Positions 26,896-35,061 of a stretch of 47,450 nucleotides of DNA are shown in pieces. The first letter of the stretch is position 1. Every line of letters begins with the position of its first letter. The DNA is from Candidatus Coprocola pullicola. Lineage in GTDB: Bacteria; Bacillota; Clostridia; Lachnospirales; Anaerotignaceae. The position numbers and the translations under genes were made by a program. Under the pieces are notes generated by a model that saw only the letters and a list, made by a program, of their open reading frames with translations, was not told the DNA's origin and did no database searches. The stretch lies in NCBI GenBank assembly GCA_018715395.1, contig DVLQ01000143.1, forward strand, positions 1 through 47,450, in the 5' to 3' direction.

Positions 26896-27840
26896 TTATA
26901 TTTTTCCTTTGTGCATTTTTCTACTTCTTTGTCTTTGCTCCAATAATATTTGTGTCATATCATACAGCAACGTATCCATATCTATTTTTGTTTCTCCCAA
27001 AAAAACTGCATTTTTTTGAGTCATATCCTCTTTTGTATGATATGGTTCTTGTATCATATTTTTTTCTGCTTTTTGCAATTTATTTTGTTGTATCAGTTTT
27101 TTTTGTTTTTCTTGTTGCCAAATATTTTCAGTAACATCATATGTTTTCCACTGCTTTTGATTTTGCAAAAATATGTTTTTTTCTATATTTTCATTTTTAC
27201 TGTATTTTTGTCCTTGATATATTGTATAAAAAAAATCATATTTTTCTGTTTGCAATCTTTTTTGTATTTCCTTTTGCTTCAAAAAATCTCTTTTTTCTTG
27301 CTTTAATATATTTTCATTCCATTTCCAAAAAATTGAATCTCCTTTTTTTTCCAGATTTTCTTTTAAAATTATTTTTTGTCTCTCTCTTGTTATATTTTCC
27401 AACGCTTGCTTTTCTTTTGTAGTGTCATCTTTTAGATATTGTTTTTCATATAAATTACTGTTTTGTATTTCTTGTTTTGGTTTTATTTCATCTATAAAAA
27501 TCTCTTTTGTTTTTTTAATAAAATTTTCATTTTTTTCCGTCCATATTTTCTTGCTTTCTTTCTGCTTTTTATCTTTTTCTGTTGCAACAATCGTTTCTTG
27601 TTCTTTTTTATTCCTTTTTTCTAATAGAGAAAAATAACTTTCATCATAAAAATGTTGTATTGTTTTTGCTTTTGTTGTGTTTTCTTGCGGAATCAGTATC
27701 TTTTCTTTATCTTTTGGAATCCATGAAATTCCACTTTCTTGTTGTTGTGTTTCAAAAAATTTTTTCCAAAATAAATTCATTTTTTGTTTTGGAAAAAATG
27801 CTTTTTTATAAAAGAAAAGCAATGCTTTTTCTTTTTTCAC
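26896..27840 (-). CDS. Lys/Glu/Gln-rich helical protein in the tape-measure position
   Basis: 314 residues from a GTG start behind AGAAGGTGATGTTTT, 6 bases after the end of the GT frame. The composition is extreme: Lys, Glu and Gln dominate, with scattered aromatic residues (WKWNEN, FFYTIYQ), no membrane segment and almost no Gly or Pro; long helices are likely. The C-terminus (GETKIDMDTLLYDMTQILLEQ) looks more ordered. I recognise no family. In tailed phages the gene after the G/GT chaperone is the tape measure, so this is the candidate. It is far shorter than usual (PBSX XkdO exceeds 1000 residues). Alternatively the true tape measure has been lost and this is an unrelated protein. Confidence 0.6.
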   Translation of the reverse strand: MKKEKALLFFYKKAFFPKQKMNLFWKKFFETQQQESGISWIPKDKEKILIPQENTTKAKTIQHFYDESYFSLLEKRNKKEQETIVATEKDKKQKESKKIWTEKNENFIKKTKEIFIDEIKPKQEIQNSNLYEKQYLKDDTTKEKQALENITRERQKIILKENLEKKGDSIFWKWNENILKQEKRDFLKQKEIQKRLQTEKYDFFYTIYQGQKYSKNENIEKNIFLQNQKQWKTYDVTENIWQQEKQKKLIQQNKLQKAEKNMIQEPYHTKEDMTQKNAVFLGETKIDMDTLLYDMTQILLEQRQRSRKMHKGKI

Positions 27841-27846
27841 AAAACA

Positions 27847-28376
27847 TCACCTTCTTTCTTGCAATTCCATTTCAATAACGCCTTCTATAAACATTCTTTC
27901 TGCTAAAGGTAAATTAACAAACACATTTGGTAATATATGAAAATGACGGAGAGCATATCCGGCATAATCTGCCTCTGCTTTGCCCTCCCTTATGGCTTTT
28001 TTACTTCTTCTTTCAACTCCTCTTTTCTTTGTTGAAATTGATTTTGTTCCTGTACAGCCTGTAGCAATGTCATATATTCTCCCATAGTCAGCATTTCTTT
28101 TAAAAGTTCTTCACCATCATGACATTGATAGCTTTCTAAAAGTTTCTCATCTTCTAAATTTGGCGTTACAACAGAAGCTGCACATAGCCTTCCCCAATAT
28201 TTTTCTATTTCTTCATTTTGTATCTGTTTTATTTTTTGATGTTCTTTTTCTTTCAGAGCCTTTATTTTCCATAATAAAGGTTTGCCATCTTCTCCCAAAA
28301 ATCTTTTTGATACAACAATTTCTTTTTCTTTAGGTAATTTCTCTTCTCCACATAAAAATGCTTTCAATTCTTGCAT
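27847..28376 (-). CDS. Tail assembly chaperone GT fusion made by -1 frameshift
   Basis: The zero-frame product (27990-28376) ends ...EEVKKP at TAA. At codons gtA AAA AAG a -1 slip opens 49 further codons (AIREGKAEADYAGYALRHFH..., ending LQERR) to TGA at 27847. The extension has the Y-A-x-x-A-L...P...L...ER-x-F pattern of phage T domains. A GAGGAG Shine-Dalgarno-like run lies 14 bases upstream, as in dnaX-type signals. The fused protein (~176 residues) would coat the tape measure during tail assembly. Confidence 0.8.
27990..28376 (-). CDS. XkdN-like tail assembly chaperone G2
   Basis: 128 residues, start behind GAGGAAGAAG. XkdN/gpG-like pattern: KEIVVSKRFLGEDGKPLLWKIKAL, then NLEDEKLLESY and GEYMTLLQAV. 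It is a clear paralogue of the gene at 30060. It is the unshifted product of the frameshift gene and would be made in excess over GT. Confidence 0.85.
   Translation of the reverse strand: MQELKAFLCGEEKLPKEKEIVVSKRFLGEDGKPLLWKIKALKEKEHQKIKQIQNEEIEKYWGRLCAASVVTPNLEDEKLLESYQCHDGEELLKEMLTMGEYMTLLQAVQEQNQFQQRKEELKEEVKKP
27996..28002 (-). promoter_or_regulatory. Slippery site A AAA AAG for -1 ribosomal frameshifting
   Basis: Heptamer A AAA AAG in phase with the G2 frame (gtA AAA AAG), three bases before a proline codon and the zero-frame stop. It is the same heptamer used by E. coli dnaX. A GAGGAG stimulator lies 14 bases upstream; a downstream structure was not established. Confidence 0.85.
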
Positions 28377-28407
28377 ACTTCTTCCTCATTTCTATTTACT
28401 TTTTCTG

Positions 28408-29382
28408 TCATTGTTCCATTCTTATCCATAAATCCACCCTATGACTTCCATTTTCAAATCGATGCATACACCTTTCAATCACAAACATTCCTTTTAGGCT
28501 AATTTCAGCTAATTCAGGGATTTCTACCATAATAGAATTACCTGCTCTCAAAATGGTGTCTCCTGCCATTTGTTTTAACACAAGTATTTTTTTTACACGA
28601 CACTTTTCTGCCAATAAAGTATCTGCTATGGCTTTCAAATCATGTTGTGCCAATCTATGGTCAACCCTTTGATAATATAAAAGCCTTCCCCATTTTTTCA
28701 CATCCTCTGCTTTTTCTGCGCCATAGGACAATCGCTCTGTTTCCAATCTTCCTGCTTGAAAAAGCTGAACGCCGTTGTAAGTATCTTCTGAAATATCCGT
28801 TGTATACAAAAAATCTTCTATGCTTCCATTGCATTGTAATATCACATCTGTTACCATATCTTTTTTTTCTTTTAATGTCAGTTTTCCACCTTCATCATAA
28901 AAAAAATATTCCTTTCCAATTTCTTTTTTGGTCAAATCCAATGCAGTCAATATCATGTCCAAAAGAGTTTGTCCTTCTTCAATTCTTTGTGGAATCTGCC
29001 ATATGCTGTCACAAATCTCCCCCGTTTCCAGTCCATAATCCCCTGCAATCATTTGTATCAATTCAGAGGCCTTTTTGTTGTAATACACATAAGTATCTTT
29101 GTTTTGTATCATATAAAAAAACTGGTCGTATGCTGTTACAGTAATGATTTGTTCTGATGTTCTGCTTTTTTTCATAATCCAGCCGGAAAACAATAGTTTC
29201 TCTCCTGCAAAAAATTGTATTTTGTTCCCTTCCACAAACTGTACCATATCATCTCTTATAATACGACAAACCAATTTTCCTGCACTGCTGTCAATGCTGT
29301 TTTCAATGTTAACTTCCCCCTCCAGCAAACTTGTCGCATCGTACACATTGTCTTTATTTTCTATCAAAAGCTTTATATGCAT
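28408..29382 (-). CDS. Tail hub protein, XkdQ/gpD-like
   Basis: 324 residues. A late-control-D/XkdQ type hub protein: beta-rich N-terminus (MHIKLLIENKDNVYDATSLLEG), TVTAYDQFFYMIQNKDTYVY, QMIAGDYGL and the C-terminal LKGMFVIERCMHRFENGSHRVDL. It should form the baseplate hub below the tube. It lies directly after the LysM gene. Confidence 0.88.
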   Translation of the reverse strand: MHIKLLIENKDNVYDATSLLEGEVNIENSIDSSAGKLVCRIIRDDMVQFVEGNKIQFFAGEKLLFSGWIMKKSRTSEQIITVTAYDQFFYMIQNKDTYVYYNKKASELIQMIAGDYGLETGEICDSIWQIPQRIEEGQTLLDMILTALDLTKKEIGKEYFFYDEGGKLTLKEKKDMVTDVILQCNGSIEDFLYTTDISEDTYNGVQLFQAGRLETERLSYGAEKAEDVKKWGRLLYYQRVDHRLAQHDLKAIADTLLAEKCRVKKILVLKQMAGDTILRAGNSIMVEIPELAEISLKGMFVIERCMHRFENGSHRVDLWIRMEQ

Positions 29383-29383
29383 A

Positions 29384-30049
29384 TCATTCCCCCAAATACA
29401 ATATTTGTCCTACCTGTATTTTATTTGGATTTGTAATACCATTTTTTTGTGCAATCTCTTTATATCTACTTCCGTCTTGAAGCATTGTTTTTGCAATTTT
29501 CCAAAGAGAATCTCCCTTTTTGACAGTATATGTATTGGGAATTTGTCTTCCTTCTCTTTTCACTCCAGTTTCTTCCAAAGTCATCTGATTTTGCTGTTGT
29601 TTTAGACAGTATGTAGTGGCAGTTATTTTTCTGTATTCTTTTAATTGTATTTCTACCCAAAAATCTCCTTGTTCTCCGCCTTTTTCCACCACAGTATATT
29701 CTTCAAATGAAACCTCCATGTTTCCGCTAAATAACTCTGTACCATCTGCCAATTTACGAAATACAATCAGACTGACAGGTTTTTTACTCATTTTATATTG
29801 CCGAAACTGATTTAAAAAAAAGATAGGTTTTTGAAACGCTCCTTCTGTTTGTACAAAGCTGTATTGCACTGCCGGCAAAAGTATTTTAAAAGAAATCCTT
29901 CTCAAGCCAATCTCTTTTAATATACTGCCTTCTCCAACATCAACCAGTTCTACTTTTTTACTTTCTCCCTTTACCTGTGTGATCAGTTCTGCCGGAGCTA
30001 CCGGAAGTAATATCTGTTCTTCATTTTGTTTCAAATAAAATCGATACAT
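29384..30049 (-). CDS. LysM-domain tail protein (XkdP-like)
   Basis: 221 residues behind TTAGGAGGAAGGAT. The N-terminal ~165 residues follow the XkdP pattern (FLNQFRQYKMSKKPVSLIVFR), and the C-terminal LysM repeat is TYTVKKGDSLWKIAKTML...NPNKIQVGQILYL. In myophages it sits at the tube-hub junction. In PBSX it follows the tape measure gene; here it precedes the G2/GT genes. Confidence 0.9.
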   Translation of the reverse strand: MYRFYLKQNEEQILLPVAPAELITQVKGESKKVELVDVGEGSILKEIGLRRISFKILLPAVQYSFVQTEGAFQKPIFFLNQFRQYKMSKKPVSLIVFRKLADGTELFSGNMEVSFEEYTVVEKGGEQGDFWVEIQLKEYRKITATTYCLKQQQNQMTLEETGVKREGRQIPNTYTVKKGDSLWKIAKTMLQDGSRYKEIAQKNGITNPNKIQVGQILYLGE

Positions 30050-30059
30050 ATCCTTCCTC

Positions 30060-30416
30060 CTAAATCATATTTACTTCTTCTACCGCTTCTTTTAACGCTT
30101 CATATTCCCCTGCAGTTAATAATTCTAATAATAATGCTTCTTTTCCCACCACTTTGTAGCTATTTTGTAATTCTATATTGTTTAAGTCAGGAAAAATAAC
30201 GCTTTCTGCCAATACCATTGTTTCATAATATTGTTCTGTATCTTTTCCTGCACTTCTCATTCTTCTGCATTTTTTTAATATTTCCTCATTTTCTTTTTGA
30301 CTCAAAGCTTTCATTTCCCAACAAATTTCATTTCCTTGTTCATTCAAAAATCTTTTAGAAATCACAATTTTTTTATTTTCTGCTTCTTTTCGATTTTCTT
30401 TATAAAATCCTTTCAT
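30060..30416 (-). CDS. XkdN-like tail assembly chaperone paralogue G1
   Basis: 118 residues from ATG behind TTGGAGGTATTTTT; the track start at 30479 runs into IS sequence. It aligns along its length with G2 (VISKRFLNEQGNEICWEMKAL, GEYEALKEAV). It ends just before the LysM gene, and I see no slippery site or T-like extension. A duplicated chaperone without a T domain is unusual. Confidence 0.8.
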   Translation of the reverse strand: MKGFYKENRKEAENKKIVISKRFLNEQGNEICWEMKALSQKENEEILKKCRRMRSAGKDTEQYYETMVLAESVIFPDLNNIELQNSYKVVGKEALLLELLTAGEYEALKEAVEEVNMI

Positions 30417-30440
30417 AAAAATACCTCCAAATATTTTTCC

Positions 30441-31908
30441 GAATTCTGTTACACTAAAGCTCCTTATTGAAAGTACCATAAAATGACTAAAAATACTGCT
30501 TCTCCCAGAAAGGAGCTGTTACTATGCATAAATATAAAAATTACTTTTAAAAATTTTTCTATTTCTTGTTTTCATTGTTTTTGTTATTCCCTTTATGGTT
30601 ATAAGAAAGATAATTATGGGTATCAAAAATATATTGTCACCATCAGTTTACTTGAATGCCTAATAAAATAAAAACTTCTAGGTCATCCGAAATACCCTGT
30701 TTGGGATAAAAATACTTTTGCCTAACACAAATACGACCCTTCTATTCATTTTAAGTGTCATTCTAAAAAGTCCCATCATTCTATTAAAGTATCTATTATC
30801 AATATTCACTTTTGCAAAAAGAAATTTCCTGCGTTTACTAAAGCTTCTTTCAAAAGATTGTTTTGCACCAACTATTATTTTAGTTGTTCTTTCCCTTTAT
30901 TTTGAAACTTCCTTCTGTCTCAAACAGATACAAAGAGAATTGAATAACCATCTGTTTGTGTTTCTCACGTTTCCATTTATGGTTGCATTGTTCATTTTGC
31001 TCTTTTTTACAGAACTGTTTCTCATTTCCTTCCTCAAAAATCCGACCTGCTCTTTGATAATGACATGCTGACCAAACATATATTAAAATAAAAGGACAGC
31101 AGCATTATCTTTGGATATTGTTAGATTCTCAAACAAGAGTTGTAATTGTTTTTCGCTTCTCTATTGTAATACTGCCCTTACACTCTTTAAAAAGTCACAC
31201 AATATCACAAATTCACATATAGTCTTGATGCTTATCATATACCGCTTAGAAAGGCAATCTAGAATCAAAACATCATATTTATGATTCCTTTCGTAATAAT
31301 ATCAGTAATCATGTGATAGAATGTTTCCATAAAACTTTTAAAACTTGGCACAAAACAAAAAAGGATTTTATTATTTTGAATCTGCTTTGGATATGATTTC
31401 TAGAGCGTATCTGAAAAGTGAAAAGTGCACAAAAGTCTATTATATGTTATAGTAATACCAGATAGGAGATGATAGGCATGGCAAAAGGATAGGAACTCAG
31501 TGATTCAGAATGGGAACGTATCTCTGATTTTTTTCCAGTATCCAAAACAGGATATCCCAAGTCGCTATCCTCCTCACCAGCTACTAGATATGATAAGTTA
31601 GCCTCTTTCTTTTTTGCTTTTATTCCTATTGTTGCAATTGCCATTTTGTTAAAATGATGAATTCATAGGACTTTTCAGATACATCCTAATTTTCTGCCCT
31701 ATTTTCATTTTATCTATATCCTTTCTTTTTTGTCTCAACAAGCACCTGCTTCTGTTGCAGGTATTACATACTCTCAACAACAAGCAAAACACTGGTTTTT
31801 ATTTAAAAAAATTTTCAAGTATTAGCTTCTATTTGTATGCTCTTTTTTGAAATTACATTTTCAAAATTTTTTTCTGCATTTTTATTTTCATGTTAAATTA
31901 TCAGAATC
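30441..31908 (+). mobile_element. IS6-like remnant, copy A (carries a nested IS5-like element)
   Basis: Ends resemble IS6-family inverted repeats (GATTCTGTTACATTAAAATGA-type left end; right end complement GATTCTGATAATTTAACATG). Inside, plus-strand fragments of a DDE transposase appear in several frames: zinc-ribbon-like start (CFHCFCYSLYGY), and the IS240-like tail (IECFHKTFKTWHK). Stops and frameshifts throughout. It lies between the tube genes and G1, its left end 13 bases upstream of the G1 ribosome binding site. Confidence 0.75.
31403..31685 (+). mobile_element. Internally decayed IS5-like element nested in copy A
   Basis: Ends carry the inverted repeat GTATCTGAAAAGT (13 bases, perfect) and the insertion is flanked by CTA on both sides. 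The undisturbed paralogous site in copy B reads GATTTCTAATTTT, confirming a 3-base target duplication. A short plus-strand frame reads MAKG, stop, ELSDSEWERISDFFP, typical of the IS5-family transposase N-terminus. The rest is deleted, leaving 283 bases. Confidence 0.85.
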
Positions 31909-32222
31909 TTTTTTGGGATTCTGTTACTCTCATATAAGACATAAACTCTCTCAAATATTGATTAACTTTCTTTTTAACTATATATCCTCAAAAAAGAATT
32001 TTAAAAAGGAAGTATTGCTTCTCATCACTTAAAATAATTAACCTTTTTTAACCAATGAGCAGTTTTCTATTTTTGTTTATTCTGCACTATATCATATCCC
32101 ACAGCCACATACTGCTTTATGTAACCAAGTATAAACTCAAAAAAACAGTAGCAAAATCCTTTTTCTATTTTTATATTAATGTACAAAAAAATTTATCATT
32201 TTCTCAATACATTTTTTGATTG
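31909..32222. other. Non-coding AT-rich stretch with another IS6-like end
   Basis: GGATTCTGTTACTCTCATAT near 31915 resembles a left IS6-like end, suggesting a further fragment. Nothing else is recognisable up to the tube pseudogene. Confidence 0.45.
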
Positions 32223-32256
32223 AAAAGCCCTCTCCCTTTTAGGACAAGGGCTTTTA
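32223..32256 (-). terminator. Hairpin after the partial tube copy
   Basis: Arms AAAAGCCCT and AGGGCTTTT around a ~16-base loop. The T-tail is short. A second copy lies at 32570-32602, after the full tube gene. Confidence 0.5.
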
Positions 32257-32261
32257 TCATT

Positions 32262-32546
32262 TTATACCGCATAAAAAACATCCAGTAAATCTGCATCATT
32301 AAATGTAAACGTCATAGTTTCATCTAATGCATCCTTTTCTATATCTAACTTTGTAATTGCCATACTATTGATATTCACACCCTTTAAAAGCACTGTCTGC
32401 TTTCCCGTTGCACTGGTAGGGTCTTCATTTGTAATCAAAAGTTCAAAATAAGTATCCACTCCGTTTTTCATATATTCCAACATAATCTGACGAAATAAAC
32501 TGCAAATATAATATACCTCCATTATCCCAGTACCATTTCAGCCATC
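32262..32546 (-). pseudogene. Partial second tail tube gene
   Basis: Nearly identical to the last ~93 codons of the tube gene at 32608. Homology begins at DGWNGTG, where W has become a TGA stop; the 5' half is missing. Within the shared part only a few codons differ. It ends in the same AAAAGCCCT...AGGGCTTTT hairpin as the full copy, so the duplication includes the trailer. Confidence 0.85.
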
Positions 32547-32569
32547 TTTTTTATACTGTTTTCATATCA

Positions 32570-32602
32570 AAGCCCTCTCCCTTTTAGTACAAGGGCTTTT
32601 AT
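32570..32602 (-). terminator. Hairpin after the tail tube gene
   Basis: Same AAAGCCCT...AGGGCTTT hairpin as at 32223. It could limit readthrough from the abundant tube/sheath genes into the distal tail genes. Confidence 0.5.
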
Positions 32603-32607
32603 CATTT

Positions 32608-33063
32608 TTATACCGCATCAAAAACATCCAGTAAATCTGCATCATTAAATGTAAACGTCATAGTTTCATCTAATGCATCCTTTTCTATATCCAGCTTTGT
32701 AATTGCCATACTATTGATATTCACACCCTTTAAAAGCACTGTCTGCTTTCCTGTTGCACTGGTAGGGTCTTCATTTGTAATCAAAAGTTCAAAATAAGTA
32801 TCCACTCCGTTTTTCATATATTCCAGCATAATCTGACGAAATAAACTAGAAATATAATATACCTCCATTGTTCCAGTGCCATTCCATCCGCCTGCTTTAT
32901 GTTGTTTTGAAGTCAAACCCAGTATAGGAATTTCTGATTTTGTTTTTTCTACTTTCGCCTCCACATTTTTTGCCTGCATAATTTCATATCGATTGCCATC
33001 AATAATTGCAAAACAAGTTCCCAATGCGCCATTAATGGTATCCTTTGCTCTCAAATATGCCAT
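32608..33063 (-). CDS. Tail tube protein (XkdM-like)
   Basis: 151 residues, start behind AGGAGAGATAAAA. XkdM-family pattern: RAKDTINGALGTCFAIIDGNRYEIMQAKNVEAKVEK and GNGTMEVYYISSLFRQ-like block; the C-terminus is conserved beta sequence. It polymerises into the inner tube of a contractile tail. It follows the sheath gene by 15 bases. Confidence 0.9.
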   Translation of the reverse strand: MAYLRAKDTINGALGTCFAIIDGNRYEIMQAKNVEAKVEKTKSEIPILGLTSKQHKAGGWNGTGTMEVYYISSLFRQIMLEYMKNGVDTYFELLITNEDPTSATGKQTVLLKGVNINSMAITKLDIEKDALDETMTFTFNDADLLDVFDAV

Positions 33064-33078
33064 TTTTATCTCTCCTTA

Positions 33079-34386
33079 TCAAATTACTTCTACTTTCATA
33101 TAAAGCTTCTCCATTGCATCTGTTGGTCGTACTTTTTCATATACCACAACGTCTTGTTTTTCTACCCCTTGTAAGATAGTAATATCCTCTGGTATAAATC
33201 CTTCAATCGCTTCCATTGCTTGCAACTGTTCGTGGTATTGTATCAGTTCTGCTTTTAACAAATTTCTTCCATTTGCATTATTACTTTGTTTTCCCAAATA
33301 ATATTGGCTAAATATTCTTGCCACATCATTTGCTATGGCGTCTAGTACACGAACCACTCTATTGCTTGAAAAATCGCTGTTTTTACTGCTTTCAAAAGAT
33401 GTAAATGTGTTAATATCCCTTAGTACACGAATATCTTCTCCATCTTCGTAGTATAAAAATTCTCCCTTTTGTATTCCTTCAATAAATCTAGATTTTTTAT
33501 ATTTTGCCTTTATAGTATATTCTCCGTCATATTTTTTGTTTGTAACACTTTCATTGACTTCTGCTCCTGCTTCTATTCCTGCTGTCCAATAAACTAACGC
33601 TGTCTTTTCTTCTTCTGTTTCATTTGTAACAGAGATAATTCCTTCAAAATCTGCTTTTGTATAATCAAAAAGTACTGTAACAAACTTAATGCCTTCTTCA
33701 TCTCTCAGCCTTTTTGTAAATGCTGTAAATAATCCCTTTGTGGTATTATCTTCTCCCGCATATGCCAATACATTAAAATTTTCTTTTTCCGCTTCTTCTA
33801 AAAAGTCAGAATAATCACTGCCTGTTACTTCCTTATTGGTTCCTCCTGTCAAGTTCACTCCTGCATTTGCTTCCAAAGACCCAGTTCCTTGAAATGTTAC
33901 ATATGTGTTTTCTGTTAAATCTTCTATTTTTTTGACAGTCTGCGTATCTTCTAATTTCAAATCTAAATATGTTTTGACATCAAAAGCTGTTTCATCATCA
34001 ATATTTTTAGAAATAATAATTCTAATATCATTTCCTCTTGTGCCTCCATATTTTGCTTCTATGCTGCATCCTCCTGCTGTTGCGGTTGCTTTTTGTCCGC
34101 TATTGCATCGATAGAGCAATGCTTTTTTGGCATATAAAAATAAATCTCTCAAAGGCTTCATTTTTTCATGAGTATATTCATACCCAAAAATACTTTTTGC
34201 CTCTGTCTGAAATGCTCCTGCTTCTACACATATCATACCCGAGCTTCCCCAGTCCAGTTCTACTGCCATACATACAGTACCTCTTTCACCCAATGTTCCC
34301 ATTGCTCTTGGCTGAGATACAAAATTGATATATGCACCAGGCAATATTTTGTTTTGTGCCACATACGTTCCTCCACCCAATGCCAT
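33079..34386 (-). CDS. Contractile tail sheath protein (XkdK-like)
   Basis: 435 residues. Family features: GALGGGTY-type start (MALGGGTYVAQNKILPGAYINF), the central region with VLAYAGEDNT and RIFSQYYLG, and the conserved C-terminal handle (YEKVRPTDAMEKLYMKVEV). Its presence shows the tail is contractile. It follows the 59-residue gene at 34388. Confidence 0.94.
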   Translation of the reverse strand: MALGGGTYVAQNKILPGAYINFVSQPRAMGTLGERGTVCMAVELDWGSSGMICVEAGAFQTEAKSIFGYEYTHEKMKPLRDLFLYAKKALLYRCNSGQKATATAGGCSIEAKYGGTRGNDIRIIISKNIDDETAFDVKTYLDLKLEDTQTVKKIEDLTENTYVTFQGTGSLEANAGVNLTGGTNKEVTGSDYSDFLEEAEKENFNVLAYAGEDNTTKGLFTAFTKRLRDEEGIKFVTVLFDYTKADFEGIISVTNETEEEKTALVYWTAGIEAGAEVNESVTNKKYDGEYTIKAKYKKSRFIEGIQKGEFLYYEDGEDIRVLRDINTFTSFESSKNSDFSSNRVVRVLDAIANDVARIFSQYYLGKQSNNANGRNLLKAELIQYHEQLQAMEAIEGFIPEDITILQGVEKQDVVVYEKVRPTDAMEKLYMKVEVI

Positions 34387-34387
34387 A

Positions 34388-34567
34388 TTACTTCACCTCT
34401 CCTTTTCTTTTTCCTTCCAGATAATTTTTTATTTTTTTTTCTGCTTCCAACTTTTGATAGCTTTTTTCATCCTCTAACACTGCCTCAATCACATCTTTGC
34501 TCCATTTCATTGTATTGCTTTTTAAAAACTGTTCCTTTGTAAATACATCTTCCTTTGTTATTTTCAT
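34388..34567 (-). CDS. Small conserved phage protein upstream of the sheath
   Basis: 59 residues, below the ORF-track cut-off. ATG to TAA encodes MKITKEDVFTKEQFLKS... with a helical, Lys/Glu-rich body (VIEAVLEDEKSYQKLEAEKK). Its stop lies two bases before the sheath start. Small proteins of this kind often occur just before the sheath gene in PBSX-like clusters; function unknown. Confidence 0.7.
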   Translation of the reverse strand: MKITKEDVFTKEQFLKSNTMKWSKDVIEAVLEDEKSYQKLEAEKKIKNYLEGKRKGEVK

Positions 34568-34597
34568 ATTCCAATACTCTCCTTTTGCTGTCTTTTT

Positions 34598-35035
34598 TCA
34601 ATACCCCACAGTTTTCATGCCATTATATTCCAATCTTTCCATTTTTCTTTCTTCCATTACAGGCAGTAATTGTATATAATAAACTGCTTCAAAACAAAAT
34701 CCCTTTTCTGTCATAGTATGATTCATTTCTCTGCATAAAAACAAATTTCCCTTTTCTCCAATCAAAGAAAGTATTTCATAAAGCTTGTCTGCTTTTTCTG
34801 TACTGTCTGCTTTTTTTCTTTCTCCCACTTCTGTATTGTACTGAATTTGTATTGTAATCCATTGTTCTCTTCGTCCATTCAAAAGTGGTTTTTGTTTCAC
34901 CTTTTTTACCGTTACGCCAAAGCAAGCATGGCTTCCCTTTTGTGGTACTTCTTCTGCATAAATCTTTTGTGAAAAATTTTTTGAAATAGCAGTTATCACA
35001 GCCTCTTTTATGGTTTGTATCATACCTTTTTCCAT
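34598..35035 (-). CDS. Tail terminator-like protein (DUF6838 type)
   Basis: 145 residues from ATG behind TAAGGAGGCAGGCAAT; the track start at 35056 lacks a site. Pattern MIQTIKEAVITAI...KIYAEEVPQKGSHACFGVTV, and the C-terminal RMERLEYNG-like segment, fit the tail terminator family of Firmicutes myophages, which caps the tail at the head end. The IS6-like copy B begins 27 bases upstream. Confidence 0.75.
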   Translation of the reverse strand: MEKGMIQTIKEAVITAISKNFSQKIYAEEVPQKGSHACFGVTVKKVKQKPLLNGRREQWITIQIQYNTEVGERKKADSTEKADKLYEILSLIGEKGNLFLCREMNHTMTEKGFCFEAVYYIQLLPVMEERKMERLEYNGMKTVGY

Positions 35036-35061
35036 ATTGCCTGCCTCCTTACACAATTTTA

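Noticed and set aside
26950-27878. Plus-strand Phe/Leu-rich ORFs (26950..27306, 27141..27422, 27582..27878)
   Set aside because: They are antisense shadows of the Lys/Glu-rich minus-strand gene; no ribosome binding sites.
30718-31071. Plus-strand membrane-like ORF
   Set aside because: It lies within IS6-like copy A and is a frame-shifted reading of the decayed transposase.
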